From Deltaproteobacteria bacterium (GTDB lineage Bacteria; Desulfobacterota; Binatia; UBA9968): a DNA stretch of 11,694 bases. Positions within the stretch are counted from its first letter, which is position 1. Each line of letters opens with the position of its first letter. The notes under the pieces are model-generated. The model worked only from the letters and a program-made list of their open reading frames with translations. It was not told the DNA's origin and made no database searches. Below are positions 1 to 4,933 of the stretch, one piece after another. The position numbers and the translations under genes are program-made. The stretch spans positions 1-11,694 of the forward strand of contig JAHFAP010000085.1 in the NCBI GenBank assembly GCA_023250495.1, given 5' to 3'.

Positions 1-44
1 GGATGGAGAAATCAATTCAATCCTTGGCTTCGAGATTGCGGCTC

Positions 45-70
45 AAAAAGGTTCCTGACGCCTTTTCAGG
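45..70 (-). terminator. Possible intrinsic terminator of ssrA
   Basis: Just downstream of the tmRNA 3' end (minus strand) the sequence can form a 5-bp stem, CCTGA (70-66) with TCAGG (58-54), around a 7-nt loop, followed four bases later by a run of five T (49-45). An alternative 6-bp pairing, AAAAGG with CCTTTT, uses part of the same bases. The stem is short and the T-run is not directly attached, so this is a weak candidate. The remaining bases 1-44 show no gene or other signal that I can support. Confidence 0.35.
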
Positions 71-82
71 TCCGCAAAAATT

Positions 83-434
83 TGGTGGAGGCGGGGGGAA
101 TTGAACCCCCGTCCGAAAGCGTTACGCCAAGTCGAACTACATGCTTAGCCGCCGTTTTGATCTCATCCGTCAAGCGCCCAACGGCAAGCTCTTAAAGGAC
201 CAGCCGGTTTGAATCTCAGCCTCATCCCCTCCGGCAGGAGAATCGGCCCATCCCACTGAATGACGCCTTATCCAACCCCGTGGGAGAAGGCCGGTAAGAC
301 GCTAGCTGCGATTAGGCAGCCAGTGCGTACTCGAAATTGTCTGCAGTTAGTTTGCAGCCTGTTTGTTTAACGGGACAACAGGACCCCGGCATGCCTCCTT
401 GACTTCGCACTCCCGTCGAACCCAGATCGCCCCC
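83..434 (-). ncRNA. ssrA: Transfer-messenger RNA (tmRNA, SsrA)
   Basis: tmRNA rescues ribosomes stalled on broken mRNAs: it is charged with alanine and then supplies a short reading frame encoding a degradation tag. The 5' end GGGGGCG (434-428) pairs with CGCCTCC (93-87) as a 7-bp acceptor stem that includes the G3-U70 wobble read by alanyl-tRNA synthetase. An A discriminator and an encoded CCA (85-83) follow. The 5' domain carries the conserved TTCGACGGG segment, and the 3' domain has a T-arm with GGGGG/CCCCC around TTCAATT. The tag frame (344-312) begins at a GCA resume codon after CTAACT and reads ADNFEYALAA then TAA, ending in the typical ALAA degron. It is a standard one-piece molecule of 352 nt. 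smpB, whose product is its obligate partner, lies about 90 bp upstream on the same strand, so co-transcription with processing or a promoter in the AT-rich spacer are both possible. Confidence 0.97.
312..344 (-). other. tmRNA tag-peptide reading frame (ADNFEYALAA)
   Basis: Within ssrA, codons GCA GAC AAT TTC GAG TAC GCA CTG GCT GCC TAA give the tag ADNFEYALAA. Including the alanine loaded on the tmRNA itself, the appended peptide would be A-ADNFEYALAA. The C-terminal ALAA matches the degron recognised by ClpXP/ClpA-type proteases. The frame was placed from the YALAA-stop end and the conserved TAACTGCA context at the resume site. Confidence 0.9.
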
Positions 435-449
435 AATCCTAATAATGAT

Positions 450-540
450 GAATTTTGAGTTTTGAATTTTTAATTATCGGAAGAAAGCATTTTTTTCCTT
501 AATTCAAAATTCAGCATTCAAAATTCAAAATTGCTTTCTT
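450..540. repeat. Inverted tandem-repeat hairpin A (7-bp AATTCAA units)
   Basis: The left arm holds 7-bp units GAATTTT, GAGTTTT, GAATTTT (450-470) followed by TAATTAT. The right arm holds AATTCAA, AATTCAG, CATTCAA, AATTCAA (501-528) in the inverted sense. About 17 bp near the arm ends match with one mismatch. A second, perfect 9-bp stem, aagaaagca (481-489) with tgctttctt (532-540), is nested with it. The element fills the spacer between ssrA and smpB and extends into smpB, whose stop codon (525-527) lies inside a repeat unit. Any ssrA promoter must sit in or beyond this AT-rich stretch; I cannot pick out convincing -35/-10 boxes. It has no T-run typical of a simple terminator. Confidence 0.75.
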
Positions 541-992
541 GTTTTCAAAGAGCGCTCCACTTCGCGCTGCGCCGCTCTTTTGCGCAGGACTTCGCGCTTG
601 TCGTAGAGCTTTTTGCCACGCGCCAGGCCCAGCTCTACCTTCGCCCTGCCATCCTTAAAGTATAACCTGAGCGGTATTAGGGTCAACCCCCGCTCTTGGA
701 CCCTGCCGCTGAGACGCCTGATCTCCTGCTTGTGCAGCAGAAGCTTTCGCGTGCGCGTCGGGTCATGATTGAACCGGTTGGCGGCGGCATAAGGGCTGAT
801 GTGCGCGTTCAACAGGAGGCACTCGCCTCTAATAATGCGGGCGTAGCTGTCCACTAAGTTCGCCTTGCCGTCGCGCAGGGACTTGACCTCGCTGCCTTGT
901 AAAACCAAACCGGCCTCGTAGGTCTCCTCTATAAAGTAGTTGTGTCTTGCTCTGCGATTGACGCAGATGACCTTTTCCTCCGATGAAGCCAT
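525..992 (-). CDS. smpB: SsrA-binding protein SmpB
   Basis: SmpB binds the tRNA-like domain of tmRNA and carries it into the A site of stalled ribosomes for trans-translation. The 155-residue product has the family's usual length. It shows the N-terminal segment NRRARHNYFIEETYEAGLVL (12-31) followed by GSEVKSLR, the oligonucleotide-binding barrel core, and the conserved GLARGKKLYDKRE (122-134) leading into a basic C-terminal tail that enters the decoding channel. ATG 992 fits the usual family start; the ribosome-binding site before it is weak. The gene starts 21 bp after the stop of the DUF502 gene, suggesting one operon, and ssrA follows downstream. The last few residues (RKQF) and the stop codon are formed by an intergenic repeat, so the tail end may be lineage-specific. 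Confidence 0.98.
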   Translation of the reverse strand: MASSEEKVICVNRRARHNYFIEETYEAGLVLQGSEVKSLRDGKANLVDSYARIIRGECLLLNAHISPYAAANRFNHDPTRTRKLLLHKQEIRRLSGRVQERGLTLIPLRLYFKDGRAKVELGLARGKKLYDKREVLRKRAAQREVERSLKTRKQF

Positions 993-1013
993 GGGCTAAT
1001 CCCGGCCGACCGA

Positions 1014-1673
1014 TCACTTCGAGCCGCCGGTTGCCGATTTCTCCTCCGGGCTGATCATTCCTCCGGAGACGATGAGCTTAAAGGCCTCCTCGGGCGTCAT
1101 TTGCAGCGGCACGATATCCTTTTCCGGGACGAGCAGATAAAACCCTGCCGTCGGGTTCGGCGTGGTTGGCACGAAGATATTGACCAGACGCTCTTGGGAC
1201 TGTCTTCCCAGCTCTCCCGCCGCATGCCCCGTGGCAAAACCCACGGTGAAGATCCCCCTGCGAGGATACTCGATCAGCACCACCCTTCTCCCGCCCTGCT
1301 CCTGACTGAAAATCGTTTCCACGAGCTTCTGCACCGAGGTATAAACTCCGCGGAAGACCGGGATGCGGCTTAGAAAGCGGTCCCAAACCGCGAGCGCCCT
1401 GCGCGTCACCACGCTCGTGGCGAGAAAGCCGAGGAAAAGGATCAGGCCCAAAGTGAACAGCGCGCCGAGCCCCGGAATCGGAAAAGGCAGATAGGAGAAA
1501 GGATTGAGGCGGGCAGGGAGAAAATCGACGAGGCTGTCCATGAGGCCAACGATCCAGCCAATGAGCCAGATCGTGATGACCAGGGGCAGAAGCACCAACA
1601 GGCCGGCGAAAAAATAACGCTTGAGCCGCTCGCGGATGGTGCTTCCGCCTCGCTTTGCCTCCGCTCCTGGCAT
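1014..1673 (-). CDS. DUF502 family membrane protein
   Basis: The 219-residue protein belongs to the DUF502 family of inner-membrane proteins, whose function is not established. It has a short basic N-terminus (KRGGSTIRERLKR), a first hydrophobic helix at about residues 20-43, a proline-rich loop, and a second helix at about 68-88. These are followed by a soluble C-terminal domain with the family signatures RIPVFRGVYTSVQKL (103-117) and FVPTTPNPTAGFYLLVPE (168-185). The start at ATG 1673 is well supported: a strong AGAGGAGG lies 6 bases upstream, inside the last codons of panC. The gene begins 11 bp after the panC stop and ends 21 bp before smpB, so it is probably transcribed with both. Nothing in the sequence shows a direct role in pantothenate synthesis or ribosome rescue. 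Confidence 0.93.
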   Translation of the reverse strand: MPGAEAKRGGSTIRERLKRYFFAGLLVLLPLVITIWLIGWIVGLMDSLVDFLPARLNPFSYLPFPIPGLGALFTLGLILFLGFLATSVVTRRALAVWDRFLSRIPVFRGVYTSVQKLVETIFSQEQGGRRVVLIEYPRRGIFTVGFATGHAAGELGRQSQERLVNIFVPTTPNPTAGFYLLVPEKDIVPLQMTPEEAFKLIVSGGMISPEEKSATGGSK

Positions 1674-1684
1674 ACTGTCCTCCT

Positions 1685-2530
1685 CTATGCTTTGAGGATA
1701 GTGTTGTCAATCAGCCTGGCCTTGCCGACCCAGACAGCCAGGGCGAGGAGCGCCTCGCCCTCGACTCTCGCCACTTGCTCGAGAGTTTCAGGATGGCACA
1801 CTTTGACATACTCGATGCGAGCGAGCGGCTCTTTTTCGATCTCGGCCCGCATTGCGTCGATGATTCGCTTGCTTTCTCTTTCCCCTCGCAGCACCAGCGA
1901 CTCCGCCCGCTTGAGCGAGCGGTGAAGAGCCAGCGCCGCTGCTCTCTCTTCCCGGCTGAGATAAACATTGCGCGAGCTGAGCGCCAGGCCGTCTTGATCC
2001 CGCACCGTCGGGTGACCAACCACCTCCACATCGAAATTCAGGTCCCTGACCGTTCGCCGAATGAGCTGCAGCTGCTGATAATCCTTGGCGCCAAAAATCG
2101 CCGCATGCGGGCGCACGATGTTGAAGAGCTTGGCGACCACGGTTGCCACGCCGCGAAAGTGGCCCGGGCGAAATTCGCCGCACAGAAGCGGGCTTAGTTT
2201 TTCCACCTCGACGTAGCTTTGGTATCCCTCCGGATAGATCTCCGAGACTGACGGGTGGAAGAGAACGTCGACCTTCTCCTTCTCAAGCAAAACTTGGTCG
2301 CGCTCGAAGTCGCGCGGGTAGGCCGCAAAATCTTCCTGGGGGGCGAACTGCGCGGGGTTGACGAAGAGGGAGACGACGAGCCGCTCTCCCCTCTTTCTCC
2401 CGTCGCGGACCAGGCTCAGATGGCCCTCGTGAAGGGCCCCCATCGTCGGCACCAGGACGATGCGTCTCCCTTCGCGCCGCTCCGCATCGCTCCAAAACCG
2501 CATCTCCTGGATGGATTCGATGATACGCAT
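1685..2530 (-). CDS. panC: Pantothenate synthetase (pantoate--beta-alanine ligase)
   Basis: PanC joins pantoate and beta-alanine with ATP to give pantothenate (vitamin B5), through a pantoyl-adenylate intermediate, in the cytosol. The product has 281 residues, the normal family length. It shows the HIGH-like motif VPTMGALHEGHLSLVR (27-42, His34 and His37), VSLFVNPAQF (53-62), CGEFRPGHFRGV (117-128), FGAKDYQQLQLIRR (146-159) and the KMSKS-like region DQDGLALSSRNVYLS (178-192). It is complete with no missing signature. ATG 2530 gives the expected N-terminus, but the ribosome-binding site is poor (GAGAGC only) because an inverted repeat ends seven bases upstream. Translation may depend on the structure of that repeat or on coupling to panB, whose stop is 84 bp upstream. 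Confidence 0.98.
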   Translation of the reverse strand: MRIIESIQEMRFWSDAERREGRRIVLVPTMGALHEGHLSLVRDGRKRGERLVVSLFVNPAQFAPQEDFAAYPRDFERDQVLLEKEKVDVLFHPSVSEIYPEGYQSYVEVEKLSPLLCGEFRPGHFRGVATVVAKLFNIVRPHAAIFGAKDYQQLQLIRRTVRDLNFDVEVVGHPTVRDQDGLALSSRNVYLSREERAAALALHRSLKRAESLVLRGERESKRIIDAMRAEIEKEPLARIEYVKVCHPETLEQVARVEGEALLALAVWVGKARLIDNTILKA

Positions 2531-2537
2531 GATGGCT

Positions 2538-2613
2538 AGCTCTCAGCCGTCAGCGATCAGTGGTCAGCTAAAACATTCAGAGCTTCTTGGCTGATAGCTG
2601 AGTGCTGATAGCT
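2538..2613. repeat. Inverted tandem-repeat hairpin C (7-bp AGCNNTC units) between panB and panC
   Basis: The left arm consists of 7-bp units AGCTCTC, AGCCGTC, AGCGATC, AGTGGTC (2538-2565). The right arm holds GCTGATA, GCTGAGT, GCTGATA, GCT (2590-2613). Read as reverse complement, the right arm matches the left at 19 of 24 positions. The loop between arms is about 24 nt. The element starts right after the panB stop codon (2617-2615, minus strand) and ends seven bases before the panC ATG, so it fills the panB-panC spacer completely and must be transcribed in the panBC message. No T-run follows either side. Confidence 0.8.
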
Positions 2614-2614
2614 T

Positions 2615-3418
2615 CTAGTGGAACGAATGTTCATCATCCGGGAAGCTTCCTTCTCTAACTTCAGCGATGAAACGTTTGACGGCGTCTGCCATGACGTCTC
2701 GCAGCTCCGCGTACCGCTTGACGAACTTGGGCGTGTACATATCGAAGAGACCGAGCATGTCATGAACCACGAGAACCTGGCCGTCGCAGTGCATTCCCGC
2801 ACCGATGCCGATGGTGGGGATCGACACGCGCCGGGTAATCTCCTGCGCCAGATCCATCGGGATGCCTTCCAGGACGACGGAGAAAGCGCCTCCCTCTTCT
2901 ACGGCCAACGCGTCCTGGATAATCTTTTCTCTATCTTCTTTCTCCTTGCCCTGGACTTTGTAGCCGCCGAAGCGATGAATGGACTGCGGAGTCAACCCCA
3001 CGTGGCCCATGACCGGAATCCCCATCTGAACGATCGCTTCGATGGTTTCGAGCATCTGCACCCCGCCTTCTATTTTTACCGCCTCGGCCCCACCCTCGCG
3101 CAGAAACCTTCCCGCGTTTCGCTTCGCCTCCTCCAGGCTGACTTGATACGAGAGAAACGGCATGTCCGCGACCACCAGAGCGCGCTTGCGGCCGCGCGCC
3201 ACGGCCCGGGTGTGATAGATCATCTCCTCCAATGTGACCGGCAGCGTGCTCTCATGGCCTTGAATCACTGAGCCGAGCGAGTCGCCCACGAGCAAGATAT
3301 CGATCCCCGCGTCATCAAGAATGCGCGCGAAGGAGTAGTCATAAGCAGTCAGCGCGGTGATCTTTGCCCCCGTCCGCTTCATCTTCATGATTTCAGGCGC
3401 CGTGACCTTTTCAGCCAT
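2615..3418 (-). CDS. panB: 3-methyl-2-oxobutanoate hydroxymethyltransferase (ketopantoate hydroxymethyltransferase)
   Basis: PanB transfers a one-carbon unit from methylene-tetrahydrofolate to alpha-ketoisovalerate, giving ketopantoate, the first committed step of pantothenate synthesis. From ATG 3418 the product has 267 residues, the usual length. It has the (beta/alpha)8-barrel motifs LTAYDYSFARILDDAGID (23-40), LLVGDSLGSVIQGHESTLPV (42-61), VADMPFLSYQ (83-92) and KIEGG (115-119). Asp46, Asp85 and Glu117 are the expected metal ligands, and Glu184 in VLEGIP is the catalytic acid position. ATG 3418 is preferred because GGAGG lies 8 bases before it. ATG 3433, five codons upstream, is also in frame, but it directly abuts the T-tract of a terminator hairpin. 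The gene is followed by panC after an 84-bp repeat-filled spacer. The terminator in front leaves no room for a promoter, which implies read-through control. Confidence 0.98.
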   Translation of the reverse strand: MAEKVTAPEIMKMKRTGAKITALTAYDYSFARILDDAGIDILLVGDSLGSVIQGHESTLPVTLEEMIYHTRAVARGRKRALVVADMPFLSYQVSLEEAKRNAGRFLREGGAEAVKIEGGVQMLETIEAIVQMGIPVMGHVGLTPQSIHRFGGYKVQGKEKEDREKIIQDALAVEEGGAFSVVLEGIPMDLAQEITRRVSIPTIGIGAGMHCDGQVLVVHDMLGLFDMYTPKFVKRYAELRDVMADAVKRFIAEVREGSFPDDEHSFH

Positions 3419-3433
3419 CGCTCCAACCTCCAT

Positions 3434-3464
3434 AAAAAAAGCCTTCCAGACAAAGCCGGAAGGC
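3434..3464 (-). terminator. Intrinsic terminator directly upstream of panB (possible attenuator)
   Basis: On the minus strand GCCTTCC (3464-3458) pairs perfectly with GGAAGGC (3447-3441) around a 10-nt loop and is followed immediately by seven T (3440-3434). This is a textbook intrinsic terminator. It lies between the stop of the deoxynucleoside kinase gene and panB, with the T-run ending at the first possible panB ATG. It could simply end the kinase transcript, but there is no space for a promoter between it and panB, so panB mRNA must read across it. Confidence 0.8.
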
Positions 3465-3536
3465 CATAACCGTCCCGAGCGACAGCAGATCTCTGCTTTC
3501 GCGCGGGACTCTCACTGGCGTCCGTCTCAGTCCAGA
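3465..3536 (-). promoter_or_regulatory. Structured panB leader with a long hairpin (candidate regulatory RNA)
   Basis: The spacer between the kinase stop and the terminator contains a long, nearly perfect hairpin at 3509-3472. On the minus strand GTCCCG, GCGA and AGCAG pair with CTGCT, TCGC and CGGGAC, with two 1x1 mismatches (c-t and a-g) and an AGAT tetraloop. A weaker CTGG/CCAG pairing (3535-3532 with 3518-3515) lies before it. Hairpin, then terminator, then gene is the arrangement of a cis-acting leader. The 'pan' RNA motif is known upstream of pantothenate genes in some bacteria, including deltaproteobacteria. I cannot confirm that this sequence meets its consensus. Confidence 0.5.
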
Positions 3537-4178
3537 CTACCTGGATCCAAGCGGTATGTAATGCTGCGTCCCTGAACCCATGCTGTTGATTTCCCGGATC
3601 AAGTCAGCCAGATTCTGACTGCTCGCCACGAAATCGATCTCAGAAGTGTTCACCACCAGAAGCGGGCTCTCATCGTAGTGGAAAAAAAACTGGTTGTAGG
3701 CTTGAGCCACCTCTGTCAGGTATTCGAGGGTCGCGCCTCTTTCATAGCTCTTATCTCTCTTTTTGATTCTTTTGTAAAGGACCTCTGCCCGGGCCTGGAG
3801 ATAGACCACCAGGTCGGGTTTCGGCAGCCGGGTGTCAAGAAGCTGGTAGATCTGATGATAAAGGCTCAGCTCTTCGGCGCTGAGCGTGAGGCTCGCAAAA
3901 ATCTTGTCCTTGGCGAAAAGATAATCGGCGACGGTGCTCTGGCTGAAAAGCTCTTGCTGGATCAACTCGCGCTGCTGTCGATAGCGGCTGAGGAGAAAAA
4001 ATAGCTGGTTCTGAAAGGCATAGGTTTCGCGATCCTCGTAAAACTTGGGCAGAAACGGGTTCTCCTCGACGCTTTCAAAAACGGTGCGCGCTTGAAACTC
4101 GGCGGCGAGGATTTTCGCCAGGCTCGTCTTCCCCACCCCGATCGGCCCCTCCACCACGATATACTTTTTGTGCGCCAT
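3537..4178 (-). CDS. Deoxynucleoside kinase (deoxyguanosine/deoxyadenosine kinase family)
   Basis: The enzyme phosphorylates deoxynucleosides to 5'-monophosphates with ATP for dNTP salvage in the cytosol. The 213-residue product carries the P-loop EGPIGVGKTSLAKILA (10-25), FESVEENPFLPKFYED (34-49), a helical block YAFQNQLFFLLSRYRQQREL (53-72), the VADYLFAKDKIFA segment (83-95), PDLVVYLQA (121-129) and the lid motif RDKSYERGA (141-149). All match the dNK family; the exact nucleoside preference cannot be read from sequence. The last about 15 residues are unremarkable. ATG 4178 has no clear ribosome-binding site. A promoter-like pair with 17-bp spacing (4218-4190) would place the mRNA 5' end only about five bases upstream. 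The gene lies 37 bp after vapC and 103 bp before the long-frame panB start. A kinase of this family beside panB is, as I recall, a recurring neighbourhood in deltaproteobacteria. Confidence 0.93.
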   Translation of the reverse strand: MAHKKYIVVEGPIGVGKTSLAKILAAEFQARTVFESVEENPFLPKFYEDRETYAFQNQLFFLLSRYRQQRELIQQELFSQSTVADYLFAKDKIFASLTLSAEELSLYHQIYQLLDTRLPKPDLVVYLQARAEVLYKRIKKRDKSYERGATLEYLTEVAQAYNQFFFHYDESPLLVVNTSEIDFVASSQNLADLIREINSMGSGTQHYIPLGSR

Positions 4179-4189
4179 CCAGGCTGCTG

Positions 4190-4218
4190 AATTTACACAA
4201 AGGCCAAAAGATTGTCTA
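4190..4218 (-). promoter_or_regulatory. Candidate sigma70 promoter for the deoxynucleoside kinase gene
   Basis: On the minus strand TAGACA (4218-4213) and TAAATT (4195-4190) are separated by exactly 17 bp, with five and four matches to TTGACA and TATAAT. The -35 box overlaps the vapC stop codon. Predicted transcription start is near 4183, five bases before ATG 4178, which would leave almost no 5' leader. Found by eye only. Confidence 0.4.
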
Positions 4219-4629
4219 CCAATAAGTGACCTTGAAGGATGTGTGCTGCCGAATCTCAGCGAAATCTTGCCGGTTGCAGGTGATCAGTGTGGCGCCGATA
4301 TCTCTGGCGGAGAGTGCGATCAGCACATCGAACGCCAACTCCCTCAGCTTCTTGAGATCGTAGCCTTTCTCTCTTCTGATGCGGTGGAGAATTTCGGCAG
4401 ATTGTAACCAGTGACGCTCGGTTGGCGTGACGATCTTAACTTTTCTCGCGAGCTCGGTGACGAAGCGAAGCTCTAAAGCTGTCCTGGCACCGCGGCGAAG
4501 TTCGTGAAGCACCACCGCAGAGCAGCGAATAATCCACGGAGAGCGTAAGAGAGAAAGGGTAAAGCGTCCAGTGCGAAAATTCTCGATGTAGACGGACGTG
4601 TCTAATAAGGCGAAGTTACCGTTCGGCAA
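4216..4629 (-). CDS. vapC: PIN-domain toxin, VapC family (type II toxin-antitoxin)
   Basis: VapC toxins are PIN-domain ribonucleases that cut tRNA or rRNA when freed from their antitoxin. The 137-residue product has the acidic PIN residues in order: Asp10 in ALLDTSVYIENF, Glu43 in VVLHELRRG, Asp101 in LAFDVLIALSAR, and Asp122 in ITCNRQDF. Length is normal and the active site looks intact. The best start is TTG 4629 (reading MPNGNFALLDTS), which overlaps the end of the antitoxin frame by 14 bp, a usual vapBC layout; no ATG or GTG is available before Asp10. AGGAAG lies about a dozen bases upstream. The gene ends 37 bp before the deoxynucleoside kinase. The toxin target cannot be inferred. Confidence 0.9.
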   Translation of the reverse strand: MPNGNFALLDTSVYIENFRTGRFTLSLLRSPWIIRCSAVVLHELRRGARTALELRFVTELARKVKIVTPTERHWLQSAEILHRIRREKGYDLKKLRELAFDVLIALSARDIGATLITCNRQDFAEIRQHTSFKVTYW

Positions 4630-4807
4630 AGGAATTTTTTCTTCCTACTCCGCTGTATTTGCGGATAATGGCATCGTGCGTTGCCTTTTCGGCGGCCAGC
4701 GCCAGCGCCTGTTCGATGGTCGCCGTTACGCTCTCCGTCCCTAGTGCCTTTCTCGCGCGCGCCAACTGGGCTTCGTCCAACCGTACTGTAACCTGTGTCT
4801 TCGCCAT
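4616..4807 (-). CDS. vapB: VapB-type ribbon-helix-helix antitoxin
   Basis: The 63-residue protein begins MAKTQVTVRLDEAQLARARK. A short beta strand (QVTVRL, 5-10) followed by two helices (about 12-20 and 25-42) is the ribbon-helix-helix DNA-binding pattern. The polar C-terminal tail (IIRKYSGVGRKNSFAER) would wrap the toxin. Such antitoxins neutralise the partner VapC and repress their own promoter. The start at ATG 4807 is supported by CTGGAGG five bases upstream and by homology to the family. The open frame extends further to 4963, but that extension crosses the promoter region and looks non-coding. It overlaps vapC by 14 bp and is divergent from nagZ across a 126-bp spacer. Confidence 0.85.
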   Translation of the reverse strand: MAKTQVTVRLDEAQLARARKALGTESVTATIEQALALAAEKATHDAIIRKYSGVGRKNSFAER

Positions 4808-4830
4808 ACGGGCCTCCAGAAGTGTCTTAC

Positions 4831-4859
4831 AACCTACACCATGCTGTATGACGTTGCAA
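4831..4859 (-). promoter_or_regulatory. Possible vapBC promoter
   Basis: On the minus strand TTGCAA (4859-4854) lies 17 bp from TAGGTT (4836-4831). The -35 box is good and the -10 is poor. Transcription would begin near 4824, leaving room for the vapB ribosome-binding site. The -35 lies within GCTTGCA (4861-4855), a heptamer repeated at 4932-4926, so the box may be covered by an operator. Confidence 0.25.
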
Positions 4860-4912
4860 GCTGTCTCGGTTCCTGGCGTAAACTTCCTAAACGACCGGAC
4901 TAAACACCTCGG

Positions 4913-4932
4913 GCTTGTGGTATACTGCAAGC
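4913..4932. promoter_or_regulatory. Palindromic operator-like site over the nagZ promoter and extended -10 box
   Basis: The 20 bp read GCTTG-N2-GTATAC-N2-CAAGC, symmetrical at 8 of 10 base pairs, with a perfect GTATAC centre. On the plus strand the site contains TGG-TATACT (4918-4926), an extended -10 element; no good -35 is present. The expected transcription start is at about 4933-4934, the nagZ GTG itself. Short palindromes of this kind are typical binding sites of ribbon-helix-helix antitoxins, and vapB is the divergent neighbour, but any regulator could bind here. Confidence 0.45.
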
Positions 4933-4933
4933 A

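Noticed and set aside
86..160. Separate tRNA-Ala-like sequence
   Set aside because: The T-arm and acceptor strand pair with the distant 5' end at 434, so this is the tRNA-like domain of tmRNA, not a tRNA gene.
1655..2197. Open frame of 180 codons on the plus strand
   Set aside because: Antisense to panC, whose motifs are complete; no recognisable domain or ribosome-binding site.
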